From assembly GCA_942492815.1 (NCBI GenBank), contig OW818658.1:1550001-1614000 (forward strand): 64,000 nt of DNA. The letters are read 5' to 3'. The notes under the pieces are model-generated. The model did not search any database. It saw only the letters and a program-made list of their open reading frames with translations, and was not told the DNA's origin. Of the stretch, positions 9,401-16,390 are shown one piece after another; the first letter of the stretch is position 1, and each line of letters begins with the position of its first letter. Made by a program: the position numbers and the translations under genes. The stretch comes from JAEUWI01 sp942492815 (GTDB lineage Bacteria > Hydrogenedentota > Hydrogenedentia > Hydrogenedentales > JAEUWI01).

Positions 9401-10208
9401 TGCGTGGACGCAGCGGGAGGCGAGAACCTTCTTGACGGAACTATTGGAGCTTTGGTGTGAATGCCGCGAGGAGTTGGTTCAGGCGAAGGATCGAAGTTTT
9501 CCGATAGGTGATCAGACACGGGGATTGAGACGTTTTGGTGAACTTATTTCAACGTTAGCCACGAAGGTTTTTCTGCCTTACGCAAAATTGGAGCGCGGCG
9601 ACAGTATTGACGCAATATACAAAATGCTCCAAGACATGAGTTCATTGGGAGTTCCGGTGGAGCACAATGCACACATGTTGCTGTGGTCAGACTGGGGGTT
9701 TGAGGAGTGGGTTTTTGAACTTGTGCGATCTGGTTTGCGCTCAGACGACTCTTGGATCCTAGAGCATACCTATATTGGTATACTGCATTGGGCGCTCATG
9801 GCGAAGGCGGTAGATTCTTCAACGAGCGAAGTTCCGAGGGAGTTTGTACGCACTCTTTTGTCGCAGACACTAGTAAGAGATCGTAAGGGCTATCACACTC
9901 TGTTGGAGGTCGATTCGTTCATTCTTGAAGAGACAGATTTGTTTACAGATGAGGACAAGATGGTGCTTTGTGATGCCTTGGAGGCAATAGGTCGAAATGT
10001 GTCTGATACAGAATCATGGCGGAGTGGAAGCTACGCTGAATTTTCAGGAGCTCATCATCTCGCAGCCGTGTTATCCGCCGACTTTGCGGCGCGAGGCGAG
10101 GCTGTTCCAAGTGTTCTCGGTGTCTGGCGATCTAATGCCAAGGAATTTGGACTTCCAGACCTGATGCGGCATTGGGAGATAGGAAGCGCCCGGTCTGGTG
10201 CCAAGTAG
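6447..10208 (+). CDS. large SIR2-domain protein, candidate anti-phage NADase
   Basis: 1253 residues from a GTG start at 6447 with a GAGGGGG ribosome binding site about 5-10 bases upstream. Residues about 30-260 form a SIR2_2-type domain: LMVGAGFSL (nucleotide-binding GAGxS), VFTTNYDTFLD (TNxD), IVKLHGSF (catalytic-type His) and CLLGFSGQDPNF. The remaining roughly 950 residues are a helical C-terminal region that I do not recognise in detail, resembling the sensor arms of defence-associated sirtuins. Such proteins deplete NAD+ on phage infection; that role is inferred here. The base composition is clearly AT-richer than the flanking ebo and dehydrogenase genes, with many rare-looking codons, and repeats flank the locus. 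This points to horizontal acquisition. Confidence 0.8.
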   Translation: MKSDSKYCGQTEGYLNHIRSCLWKGKPHGRAALMVGAGFSLNAEYVSGKITKFPEWAELARTFADHLVPNGMPNRDISALELAARFEAVYDRGPLHDLILEQLPDSAFRPGALHIRLLDLPWADVFTTNYDTFLDRACKNLSPERSYRIIRRVEGLPGSKQPRIVKLHGSFPDTFPFIITEDDFRTYPQRFAPFVNTVQQSMMENVFCLLGFSGQDPNFVNWTGWVRDNLKENCPKIYLCGVFGDIDDSRIAYLRNRNVTLVDLRFFLFDGEEPSHATLIGRYIDFLGQGRPPEAGEWGSSSGGGISGGPGGVSPSQDADGLQVVGGLEKLRETYPGWLVCPRDIRSRYWNSLKMSIQQVDWLELKTFPLDIRLTTLCEIAWGLRLCLSPMLDSIREHIVLALEDCLESNHRGMSSFALELMLVLVRDARERFDLISYEQWRGIVQSQIEDSSADSNQRLALHYEDCLHAWYQLNFGKLLELVEQWPSDGNPPVWSLRHASLLLVIGDANSAWKLLEATLVEIRSRQIEAEFDIGLLSEESWVMYLLQRRHQGRGVKSSGPPPGRWDELRRYHCDPFRELNGDLIRSSRKKNRENGEYETFDVGIRRVFHTVDLGSGIPSERGFGFEAFTRLHEDSGCPMVFGCYRTLAREMDDLLPSLSLKRPEAFFSHVMRFDDMDSIKRMSRFQVLAMDTDAVGRWYRSTKSVPTFLMLALSSGKHHRLDGPRWSSKLDTYLELVSRLTIKFDEELLDRALELACSCYVNVAVRIEFQVHESLGNLFRRAIVALSEDKLVEWIPKLINLPLGDANGTPVGASGHWPEPLRYVAWTSKPLVGKDLGAEASMAFLLSQTRFGEAGYRGNRARAIERLGVLYNGGGMVAADAQEFARELWSKREVDTGLPALEGNFYIYSLLTFPEPSKGYAASEIKRYLKSKNLSELYARAKESQVGIIYPPRFLATLEPILDALLGCTKVRWQERKQPQERQIAWTQREARTFLTELLELWCECREELVQAKDRSFPIGDQTRGLRRFGELISTLATKVFLPYAKLERGDSIDAIYKMLQDMSSLGVPVEHNAHMLLWSDWGFEEWVFELVRSGLRSDDSWILEHTYIGILHWALMAKAVDSSTSEVPREFVRTLLSQTLVRDRKGYHTLLEVDSFILEETDLFTDEDKMVLCDALEAIGRNVSDTESWRSGSYAEFSGAHHLAAVLSADFAARGEAVPSVLGVWRSNAKEFGLPDLMRHWEIGSARSGAK

Positions 10209-10234
10209 GGTGCAATTTGAGTAGTTTGTTCTGT

Positions 10235-10435
10235 CGCCCCGCTGGGGCTTGTGCGTTGGGGGTGTTGACTCAGGGTTCCGCTCGTTCCCGCCTTCGGCGC
10301 GTCTTCGACCTCGCTTCACGCTTTGGCTACGTTATGTCGCCACTACGTGGCTAAGAATTTCGGATAGGGTCGGTTTGGTCGAGTTGGCCGGGGAAGGTGC
10401 CGGAGCGGAGCTTCGGGGACTGCATTCTCAGCCCA
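10235..10435. repeat. truncated MITE-like interior plus 'ggagcggagct' repeat
   Basis: Bases about 10235-10352 match the interior of the element at 4522-4936 (cagggttccgctcgttcccg, then gtcgccactacgtggctaag) but lack the terminal repeats. Bases 10399-10433 carry gccggagcggagcttcgggg, repeated at 11101-11135 as gtcggagcggagctccgggg. The two copies bracket the small gene at 10489-11079. Confidence 0.6.
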
Positions 10436-10488
10436 GGCGCATTTGCGACCCGAAGTGTGTGGATCGAGTATACGGTTAGGATTTGATC

Positions 10489-11079
10489 ATGAACTTTCTC
10501 TGGGTCACCATTGTGAGTGCATTTGTAAGTGTGGCCGCCAACCGTCTAGATCGTTGGTGGTCGATTCGAAGCGCGCTCAGTATCAAGGCAGGGTTGTCTG
10601 ACGAAACCATCCCCCAAAGACCGATGCGGAGTGCATTCAATTCCGTTGAGCTTGGTGCACCGATGAGGAATCATATCGGACTCACGGTAGTAGCCTCGAA
10701 TAAGGGAGGCGAAGATATTACGATTTCCAGGGTTGAAGCGGTACTCCCAAAGAAACACGTGTTTGCTCTGAGACACGATCCTGAAGATGGCTCACCCAGT
10801 AGGCCGGAGTACACTCTCGAATCGGGAGGGCCGAGAGGCCGATGGAGTGCACCTCTGGGTTATGAGCGAATCGCTGAAATAGAGTCGATTCGACTTTGCG
10901 ACGGGAATGACCGAACGTGGAACGTGCCTGAGAAGTACGTTACATATATCAGAGCGAACGCTCGTGTGGCACTTCGGAAGAAGGAGGCCGAGGGCGCCGC
11001 TTCCTCATCATCACCTCCACAGCAGCCACAGGCAAAAGACCACGGTGATAACGCAGAGGGCCACAACAATCCCGAGTAA
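10489..11079 (+). CDS. small single-pass membrane protein, unknown
   Basis: 196 residues from ATG 10489 (MNFLWVTIVSAFVSVAANRL); a TTG six bases earlier is an in-frame alternative. One N-terminal membrane helix is followed by a soluble domain with SVELGAPMRNHIGLTVVASN and a hydrophilic Ser/Pro/Gln-rich tail. Its composition is between that of the AT-rich SIR2 gene and the GC-rich backbone. It lies 280 bases downstream of the SIR2 gene in the same direction and could belong to the same acquired island, though repeats separate them. I do not recognise the family. Confidence 0.6.
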   Translation: MNFLWVTIVSAFVSVAANRLDRWWSIRSALSIKAGLSDETIPQRPMRSAFNSVELGAPMRNHIGLTVVASNKGGEDITISRVEAVLPKKHVFALRHDPEDGSPSRPEYTLESGGPRGRWSAPLGYERIAEIESIRLCDGNDRTWNVPEKYVTYIRANARVALRKKEAEGAASSSSPPQQPQAKDHGDNAEGHNNPE

Positions 11080-11095
11080 CGGGTCGGATTGACTG

Positions 11096-11251
11096 GGGAT
11101 GGCGTCGGAGCGGAGCTCCGGGGACCGCATTTCCAAGCGGAGCTTGGGAACGAGTGGCATGTGGGAACGTGTGGTATGACTCCGGTGTCGCTCGCGGGGT
11201 TGTTCCGCGAAGCGGAAGGGTATGCGTTGCCACGGGGGACCGTGGCAACGC
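11096..11251. repeat. dispersed repeat cluster with strong hairpin
   Basis: Contains the second ggagcggagct copy, the palindrome TTCCGCGAAGCGGAA at 11203-11217, and the hairpin GCGTTGCCACGG/CCGTGGCAACGC at 11224-11251 with a four-base loop. It lies just past the 3' end of the radical SAM gene on the minus strand. There is no T-run, so I treat it as a repeat and not a terminator. Confidence 0.65.
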
Positions 11252-11283
11252 GTGAACTGTGCACCTCGACGCGCGAGGTTGCT

Positions 11284-12789
11284 TTACTTCAATGTATCCG
11301 ATGTTCTCGGTCCCACACCCTCCGCCCTCTGCGCCTTTCCCCAGAATTCCTCCAATGTCGGTCCCTGCTTTTCGTGGTGGTCGCGGAAGAAGAAGTTCCA
11401 GATTTCGTAGGGCCAGACGCGGCGGCCCATGCGGGTGTACCAGCGCATGGCGTGGCGGAATTCGGGGTCGGGGTGGGCCAGAATTCTCCGGAGGGCGCGG
11501 GGGCGCAGTTGCATGACGGCTTCCATGAACTTGACCCAGAGGAGCACGCGCCAGGGGGGCAGGTGGTGTGTGGCGAGGGTCTGGTGCTTGTAGTCCCAGC
11601 GGCGGCGGTCGAGTTGGACGACGTTGCGGGTGGCGGAGAGGGAGAAGAACTGGGTCCAGCGGTGGGGGGTGACGTAGAGGAGCTGGATCTGGTCGGGGTC
11701 GTAGGAGAGGAGGTGTCGCAGCGACTGCCAGTAGTCCCGGTCGCGCTCTTCTTCGAAGCCCACGACGTAGGTGGCCATGGAGACGATGTTGTGCTGGCGA
11801 AGCAGTTGGATGGCTTCGCGGTCTTTGTTGACGGTGGAGCCTTTCTGGATGGTGCGGAGGGTTTCTTCGCTGTAGCTCTCGGTGCCGAGGAGGAAGCGGA
11901 TGAATCCGGCCTTTTTGTAGAGGTGGAGGATGTCGCGGTCGCGAACGATGTCGTCGGCGCGGGTGGAGCCGACGAGGGTGATGGGGAGGTTGTGGGCGAT
12001 GAGGGCTTCGAGGAAGGCCCGCCAGGCCGCTTTGGAGGCGGCGGGATCCTCGTCGGCGAAATTGAAGAGCTGGACGCCGTGCTCGCGGTGGAGCCAGGCG
12101 ATTTCGGCGGCGAGCTTTTGCGGGTCGCGGTGACGCCAGCGCCGCCAGAATTTGCTCTGGCCGCAGTAGTTGCAGAGGTGGGGGCAGCCCCGTGAAAACT
12201 GGATGACCACGGCGCGGCGCCCGCCCCAGTAGCTGTAGTTCTTGAAGTCGATGAGCTCCCAGCCGACGCGGTAGTCGTCGAGGCACTCGATGATCGGGGC
12301 GCTGGCCGTGGCGATGGGGCGTCCTTCGCGTCGAAAGGCGATGCCGGGGAGGGCGTCAACTGATTCGCCCGCCTCCACGGCGCTGAGCAGGGCGGGGGCG
12401 GTGTGCTCGCCTTCGCCGCGCACGATGAAGTCAATCTGGGACTCTTCGTCGAGGATCTCTTTCCAGTGGTAGGTGGGGAAGACGCCGCCGTAGACGATCC
12501 AGGCGCGGGGAAGTGCGGCGCGGATCGCCCGGCTGACTTCCACGATGATGGGGTGGGCCGAGGTGGACCCGGAGTGGCCGAAGAGGACGGCGTCGGGCGC
12601 GAGGGTAGCGGCTCGCGCGACGATCTCCCGCGTGGAGAGGGGGGCGAGTTCCCCGTCCAGCAGGTGAGTGTCGTGCCCCGCGTCGATGAGTGGTCCGCCA
12701 ACCGCCAGAAGGCCCAGGGGCGGGAGGTGGTCGCGGGGAATGCGGCTGCCGATGGACGGGTGGGGGACATTGACGAGCAGGACGCGCAT
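11284..12789 (-). CDS. BchE-like B12-binding radical SAM protein
   Basis: 501 residues. Residues 1-150 are a cobalamin-binding-like Rossmann domain (VLLVNVPHP, FGHSGSTSAHP, VYGGVFPTYH). The radical SAM cluster motif is RGCPHLCNYC (CxxxCxxC). After it come KFWRRWRHRDP, HGVQLFNFADEDP, GSTRADDIVRD, EAIQLLRQHNIVS and YDPDQIQLLYVTPHRWT. The spacing and wording of these blocks recall BchE, the anaerobic Mg-protoporphyrin IX monomethyl ester cyclase, but the window has no chlorophyll genes, so the substrate must be considered open. The start ATG at 12789 opens directly on MRVLLVNVPHP. It lies 265 bases downstream of eboB on the same strand, separated by hairpin repeats. Confidence 0.85.
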   Translation of the reverse strand: MRVLLVNVPHPSIGSRIPRDHLPPLGLLAVGGPLIDAGHDTHLLDGELAPLSTREIVARAATLAPDAVLFGHSGSTSAHPIIVEVSRAIRAALPRAWIVYGGVFPTYHWKEILDEESQIDFIVRGEGEHTAPALLSAVEAGESVDALPGIAFRREGRPIATASAPIIECLDDYRVGWELIDFKNYSYWGGRRAVVIQFSRGCPHLCNYCGQSKFWRRWRHRDPQKLAAEIAWLHREHGVQLFNFADEDPAASKAAWRAFLEALIAHNLPITLVGSTRADDIVRDRDILHLYKKAGFIRFLLGTESYSEETLRTIQKGSTVNKDREAIQLLRQHNIVSMATYVVGFEEERDRDYWQSLRHLLSYDPDQIQLLYVTPHRWTQFFSLSATRNVVQLDRRRWDYKHQTLATHHLPPWRVLLWVKFMEAVMQLRPRALRRILAHPDPEFRHAMRWYTRMGRRVWPYEIWNFFFRDHHEKQGPTLEEFWGKAQRAEGVGPRTSDTLK

Positions 12790-12904
12790 GGTTCGTAACC
12801 TCCTTGGCAGTGAATGTGGAATGGAAGTTGTGGTGTTGTCTTATGTGTATTGTAAAAGAACTTTATAGAATAAAGCAAGTGGAAAAAGTGAGGCGTGGCG
12901 CATG

Positions 12905-13010
12905 CAAGCGGAGATTCACAGGCGGGACGCCTGTGACACGGTCCTTACAGCGTCAAGGCAAGTGGGATGGAAAGGAATGTGGCACAGCCGTCTCGGCTGT
13001 GATTTGATCA
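12905..13010. repeat. two hairpin repeats between eboB and the radical SAM gene
   Basis: cacaggcgggacgcctgtg (about 12917-12935) and gtggcacagccgtctcggct (from about 12980) are two members of the 'gtggcacag' hairpin family placed in tandem. Confidence 0.75.
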
Positions 13011-13054
13011 TGGAATTGGCAAGGCCCCGTGTTCGACGTTCCCCGGTCCGGAAC

Positions 13055-13861
13055 CTATTCTTCCACATTAAAATTCGGCGACTGCCCCAGAAAGCTCCTG
13101 GGATTATCCCACGTCAACCGCTGGATGGTGGCCTCGCTGTGGCCCCGGCGTTTGAGCTCGATACGGGCTTTGGGGACGGCCAGGGGATCGCTGATGCCCC
13201 AGTCGCACGCGGAGTTCATCCAGAGGCGTTCCGTGCCGTACATTTCGATGATGTCGGCGGCGCGCTGGCTGGTGCATTTGGTTTCGGGGTAGAGGGTCAT
13301 GCCGGCCCAGAAGCCGTTGTCGAGGACTTCGGCGACGGTGTGCTCTTCGACGTGATCGATGAGGACGCGGCCGGGATCCACATCGCCCCGGCTGAGGAGG
13401 GCATCCATGATGATGCGGGTGCCCTTGCGCTTGTCTTCGAGGTGGGGCGTGTGGACGAGGATGAGCTGCTGGTGGCGCACGGCGAGGTCGATCTGCTCTT
13501 CGAGGATGGCGAGCTCGTTGCGGGTGTTTTTGTTGAGGCCGATCTCGCCGACGCCGAGGACGTTGGGCTTTTTGAGGAAGTCGGGGATGATCTGGATGAC
13601 TTCTCGGGCGAAGCCGGGGTCGTCGCCTTCTTTGGGGTTGATGCAGATCCAGCAGAAGTGCTGGATGCCGAATTTCTTCGCGCGGGCGGGCTCATATTCG
13701 GTGAGCTGGCGGAAGTAGTCGTAGAAGCCTTTGACGGAGGCGCGGTCGAAGCCGGCCCAGAACGCGGGCTCGGAGATGGCAACGCAGCCGGCGAGGGCCA
13801 TGCGCTCGTAGTCGTCGGTGGTGCGGGAGACCATGTGGCCGTGGGGTTCGATGTATTTCAC
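13055..13861 (-). CDS. eboB: EboB-like TatD-type metal-dependent hydrolase
   Basis: 268 residues from a GTG start at 13861 that overlaps the eboA stop (GTGA). The metal ligands of the amidohydrolase/TatD barrel are visible: EPHGHM near the N-terminus, GVGEIGLN (Glu), ILVHTPH, IDHVEEHT and NSACDWG (terminal Asp). The predicted location is cytoplasmic. Together with eboA, eboD, eboC, eboE and eboF elsewhere in the window it makes a complete ebo gene set. The substrate of EboB is not known. Confidence 0.85.
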   Translation of the reverse strand: MKYIEPHGHMVSRTTDDYERMALAGCVAISEPAFWAGFDRASVKGFYDYFRQLTEYEPARAKKFGIQHFCWICINPKEGDDPGFAREVIQIIPDFLKKPNVLGVGEIGLNKNTRNELAILEEQIDLAVRHQQLILVHTPHLEDKRKGTRIIMDALLSRGDVDPGRVLIDHVEEHTVAEVLDNGFWAGMTLYPETKCTSQRAADIIEMYGTERLWMNSACDWGISDPLAVPKARIELKRRGHSEATIQRLTWDNPRSFLGQSPNFNVEE

Positions 13862-14166
13862 GCGGATTTCTCCGGCGCGGCGCCGAGGGCGCCTTTCATC
13901 CCCTGGGCGGACTGGGCGATGGCCTCGGTGGTGTCGCTGAGCGATTCGAGGACGCGTCGGGCCCGTTCGCCTTGGCCGTCGCCGAGGAGGGCGAGGGCGT
14001 TGCGCAGTGCGGCCACGCGGAAGTCGTCCTGCGCGGCGGGGCCGTCGGCGGCGCGCTCGAGACGGTCGAGGAAGGCGGCGATGTCGATGACCTTGGCGCG
14101 GTGTTCGAGGAAGTAAGTGTCCACGATCTGGGCGTAGGTCAGGGGACAGGAGGCATCGTAGTTCAT
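13858..14166 (-). CDS. eboA: EboA-like small protein
   Basis: 102 residues from ATG 14166 (MNYDASCPLTYAQIVDTYFLEHRAKVIDIA), starting inside the eboD stop (ATGA) and ending inside the eboB start (GTGA). It is mostly helical. The FLEHRAKVIDIAAFLDRLERA segment resembles the conserved segment of EboA proteins. No catalytic motif is visible and the role of EboA is not known. The call leans on position between eboD and eboB as well as on sequence. Confidence 0.75.
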   Translation of the reverse strand: MNYDASCPLTYAQIVDTYFLEHRAKVIDIAAFLDRLERAADGPAAQDDFRVAALRNALALLGDGQGERARRVLESLSDTTEAIAQSAQGMKGALGAAPEKSA

Positions 14167-15323
14167 ACCGTCACTTTCGCTTCGACCGGTTGCCAGGCGA
14201 GGAGCCATTCGAGGGCGTGGTTCATGACGGCCTCATCGATCTCGTGGACTTCGAAGGCGTCGCCGGCGCTGCGGATCATGGGGATAGATCGCATGCCGCC
14301 CAGGTGCTCCTGAAATTCGGCGAGACCGCGCATCAGCGTGGTGGCGTCCTTAAGCAGCGGATGGGCCAGCTCAAACCCGAGACTGTCCAGGCAGTGGAGG
14401 ATGCGCTCATGCTCGGCTTCTTCCAGCCAGCCCTGGAGTCGGGCATAGGTCACGTCAAGGGCGAGCCCGATGGCCACGGCGGCCCCGTGACGGATGCCGT
14501 AGTGGCTCATCTGCTCGAGCTTGTGGGCCGCCCAGTGTCCGAAATCGAGGGGGCGGGCTTCGCCGCGCTCGAAGGGGTCGCCGTTCTTCGTGATGTGGTC
14601 GAAGTGGTGCTTCGCCGAGGCGCGGATGATGGGGATGGCCGCTTCTTCGTCGCGCAGGCGAATGGCCTCGGCGTTGTGCTCGATGGCTTCGAAGAGCGCG
14701 GGGTCTTTCAGCAGGGCCACCTTGACCGCTTCGCTGAAGCCGCATATCCAGTCGCCCTGGCTCAAATCGGAGAGCATGGATTCGTCGTTGATGACCGCCC
14801 AGGGCACTTCGTAGACGCCGAGATAGTTCTTCTGGCCGAAGGCGTTGATGCTGTTTTTCACGCCGAGGGCGGAGTCCGCCTGGCTGAGGGTGGTCGTGGC
14901 CACGCGGATGAGCCGCACGCCCCGGTGGGCCAGCGAGGCGGCCAGGCCCACGGCATCGAGCAGCGCGCCCCCGCCAACGACCACCACATAGGAGCGGCGG
15001 CAGAGGTGGGCCTGGCTGATGATCTCCAGGGCCTTGTCCAGCGTGTGGCGGTCCTGCTTGGCCCGTTCGCCACCGGGAAGGAGGTGGGGCACGCCGATGA
15101 GTTCAACGCTGCCGCTGTGGGCTTCGAACCAGGCCGTAATCTGGCTCAGGAAACTGGTCTGAGCCTGGGCGAGGCCCTCGTCCACCAGGACCACCATGCG
15201 CGCCCGACCCGTCTCCGAAGTGCCGGTCAATTCGGCGAGGAGGGGATTTTCCGGACGAAAGAGCCCATGGGTACACCGGAGCCGGTGGGTGTAGGCTACC
15301 GTGAAGGTGGAGTCCAAATACAT
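14163..15323 (-). CDS. eboD: EboD-like 3-dehydroquinate-synthase homologue
   Basis: 386 residues of the sugar-phosphate cyclase superfamily: VVVGGGALLDAVGLAASLAHRG (NAD-binding GGG...D), RVATTTLSQADSALGVKNSIN, GFSEAVKVALL (Zn/phosphate-site Glu and Lys) and IRHGAAVAIGLALDV (Zn-site His). These match EboD, the ebo-cluster paralog, better than housekeeping AroB. It probably cyclises a sugar-phosphate precursor of the unknown ebo product. It is the first gene of the D-A-B operon. Its 211-bp upstream spacer holds the inverted repeat GTCCGCG/CGCGGAC at about 15447-15473 and nothing else I can name. Confidence 0.85.
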   Translation of the reverse strand: MYLDSTFTVAYTHRLRCTHGLFRPENPLLAELTGTSETGRARMVVLVDEGLAQAQTSFLSQITAWFEAHSGSVELIGVPHLLPGGERAKQDRHTLDKALEIISQAHLCRRSYVVVVGGGALLDAVGLAASLAHRGVRLIRVATTTLSQADSALGVKNSINAFGQKNYLGVYEVPWAVINDESMLSDLSQGDWICGFSEAVKVALLKDPALFEAIEHNAEAIRLRDEEAAIPIIRASAKHHFDHITKNGDPFERGEARPLDFGHWAAHKLEQMSHYGIRHGAAVAIGLALDVTYARLQGWLEEAEHERILHCLDSLGFELAHPLLKDATTLMRGLAEFQEHLGGMRSIPMIRSAGDAFEVHEIDEAVMNHALEWLLAWQPVEAKVTV

Positions 15324-15534
15324 GTCGATCTGCCCTGTGCTGGCGCCGCCCCGGGCGCGGAAAATGGAGAACGGGCGTGAGGGAAGAACGTCAATGTTCC
15401 CAGTGTCTTACGCGCGAGCGCCTCGGAGTTGGCAGGCTGCTGTGCGTCCGCGAAAAAACCGCAATCGCGGACCACGACTATCTTACGCGGTGCCGGAACG
15501 CCTGTCAAACGGACGATTCAGACGCCAGAGGCAA

Positions 15535-16173
15535 CTATCTCTGAGCGGCCAGGCGCTTGAGCGCTTCCGCGCCACCCGGTACGCCAGAATTCAGAATGTG
15601 GTGGATGTCCGCTTTTATGATTTCGGGCAATCGCGTTTCGAGGCCGCAGTGGGGATGGGGACCCCAAAACTGGGGATATCGCTCCGGGGTCCTGAGGTCG
15701 TCGTAGAGTTGTTCGAGGACCGGGATATCCACCGGCTCATTCCATTGAGCGCGCATCCGCTGGTCATTGACGAAGCTTGTGATTGAATTGGCGAGGTCCT
15801 CGCGCCGCCGGGGTCCCACGATCTGGACCCAGTCCGCCAGGGTCTTGGGCAGAAATGCCGTACTGTATTCGAAGAACCCGGTGTGGATATAGCCTTCGGG
15901 CGGTAGCCGGAAGCCGACTTCGAGCACCTCGAAAGCAAGATCGGTTGACTCCTTGTAACTGTAAACCGCTGTTCGGCGCTTCAACTCGGCCATGGCCTGC
16001 GGCCAGACGACAGTTTCGTAGCGTTGGAGCAATTCGCGATCCGTTGCCCGGATGACGTTAAAGCTTCTGTATTCGTCGGGGGAAGCGATAAAGGCGATCA
16101 GGTGGGCCGAGGCAATCACGGACAAAGCAAGGAGAATGGCCGTTGCAACGAGTTTCATGGTTTCGCGATTCAT
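15535..16173 (-). CDS. hypothetical membrane-anchored protein
   Basis: 212 residues from ATG 16173 (a second ATG lies five codons in). An N-terminal hydrophobic segment (VATAILLALSVIASAHLIAFIA) is a signal anchor. The rest is soluble, with a GFFEYSTAFLPKTLADWVQ stretch and the aromatic, Pro-rich FWGPHPHCG. It is divergent from the aminotransferase-like gene and upstream of eboD on the same strand. Family not recognised. Confidence 0.7.
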   Translation of the reverse strand: MNRETMKLVATAILLALSVIASAHLIAFIASPDEYRSFNVIRATDRELLQRYETVVWPQAMAELKRRTAVYSYKESTDLAFEVLEVGFRLPPEGYIHTGFFEYSTAFLPKTLADWVQIVGPRRREDLANSITSFVNDQRMRAQWNEPVDIPVLEQLYDDLRTPERYPQFWGPHPHCGLETRLPEIIKADIHHILNSGVPGGAEALKRLAAQR

Positions 16174-16262
16174 GGACAGCGTGGCTCCGAGGACCTGTCA
16201 TAGTCCGTGTAGATATACGCTGTGAATTGCAGGAGGTTCATTGGGGCGATGAGGGACCAACC

Positions 16263-16284
16263 GGTCAGGCAGGAAAGCCTGACC
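16263..16284. repeat. hairpin in a divergent intergenic region
   Basis: GGTCAGGC, six bases, GCCTGACC: a perfect 8-bp stem between the divergent genes at 16173 and 16391. It resembles other dispersed hairpins in the window more than an operator. Confidence 0.5.
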
Positions 16285-16390
16285 TCCGTTAGCGCGCGCC
16301 CAAAGCTTGATTCCCTCCCCCGCGTGCGAAGTATCATATGAACACGAGCGAACACAATTGAACATTCGCTCCCAACCGAAGCGACGCGCC

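Noticed and set aside
11224..11251. Terminator for the radical SAM gene
   Set aside because: The stem is strong but there is no T-run on the minus strand, and it sits in a cluster of dispersed hairpins.
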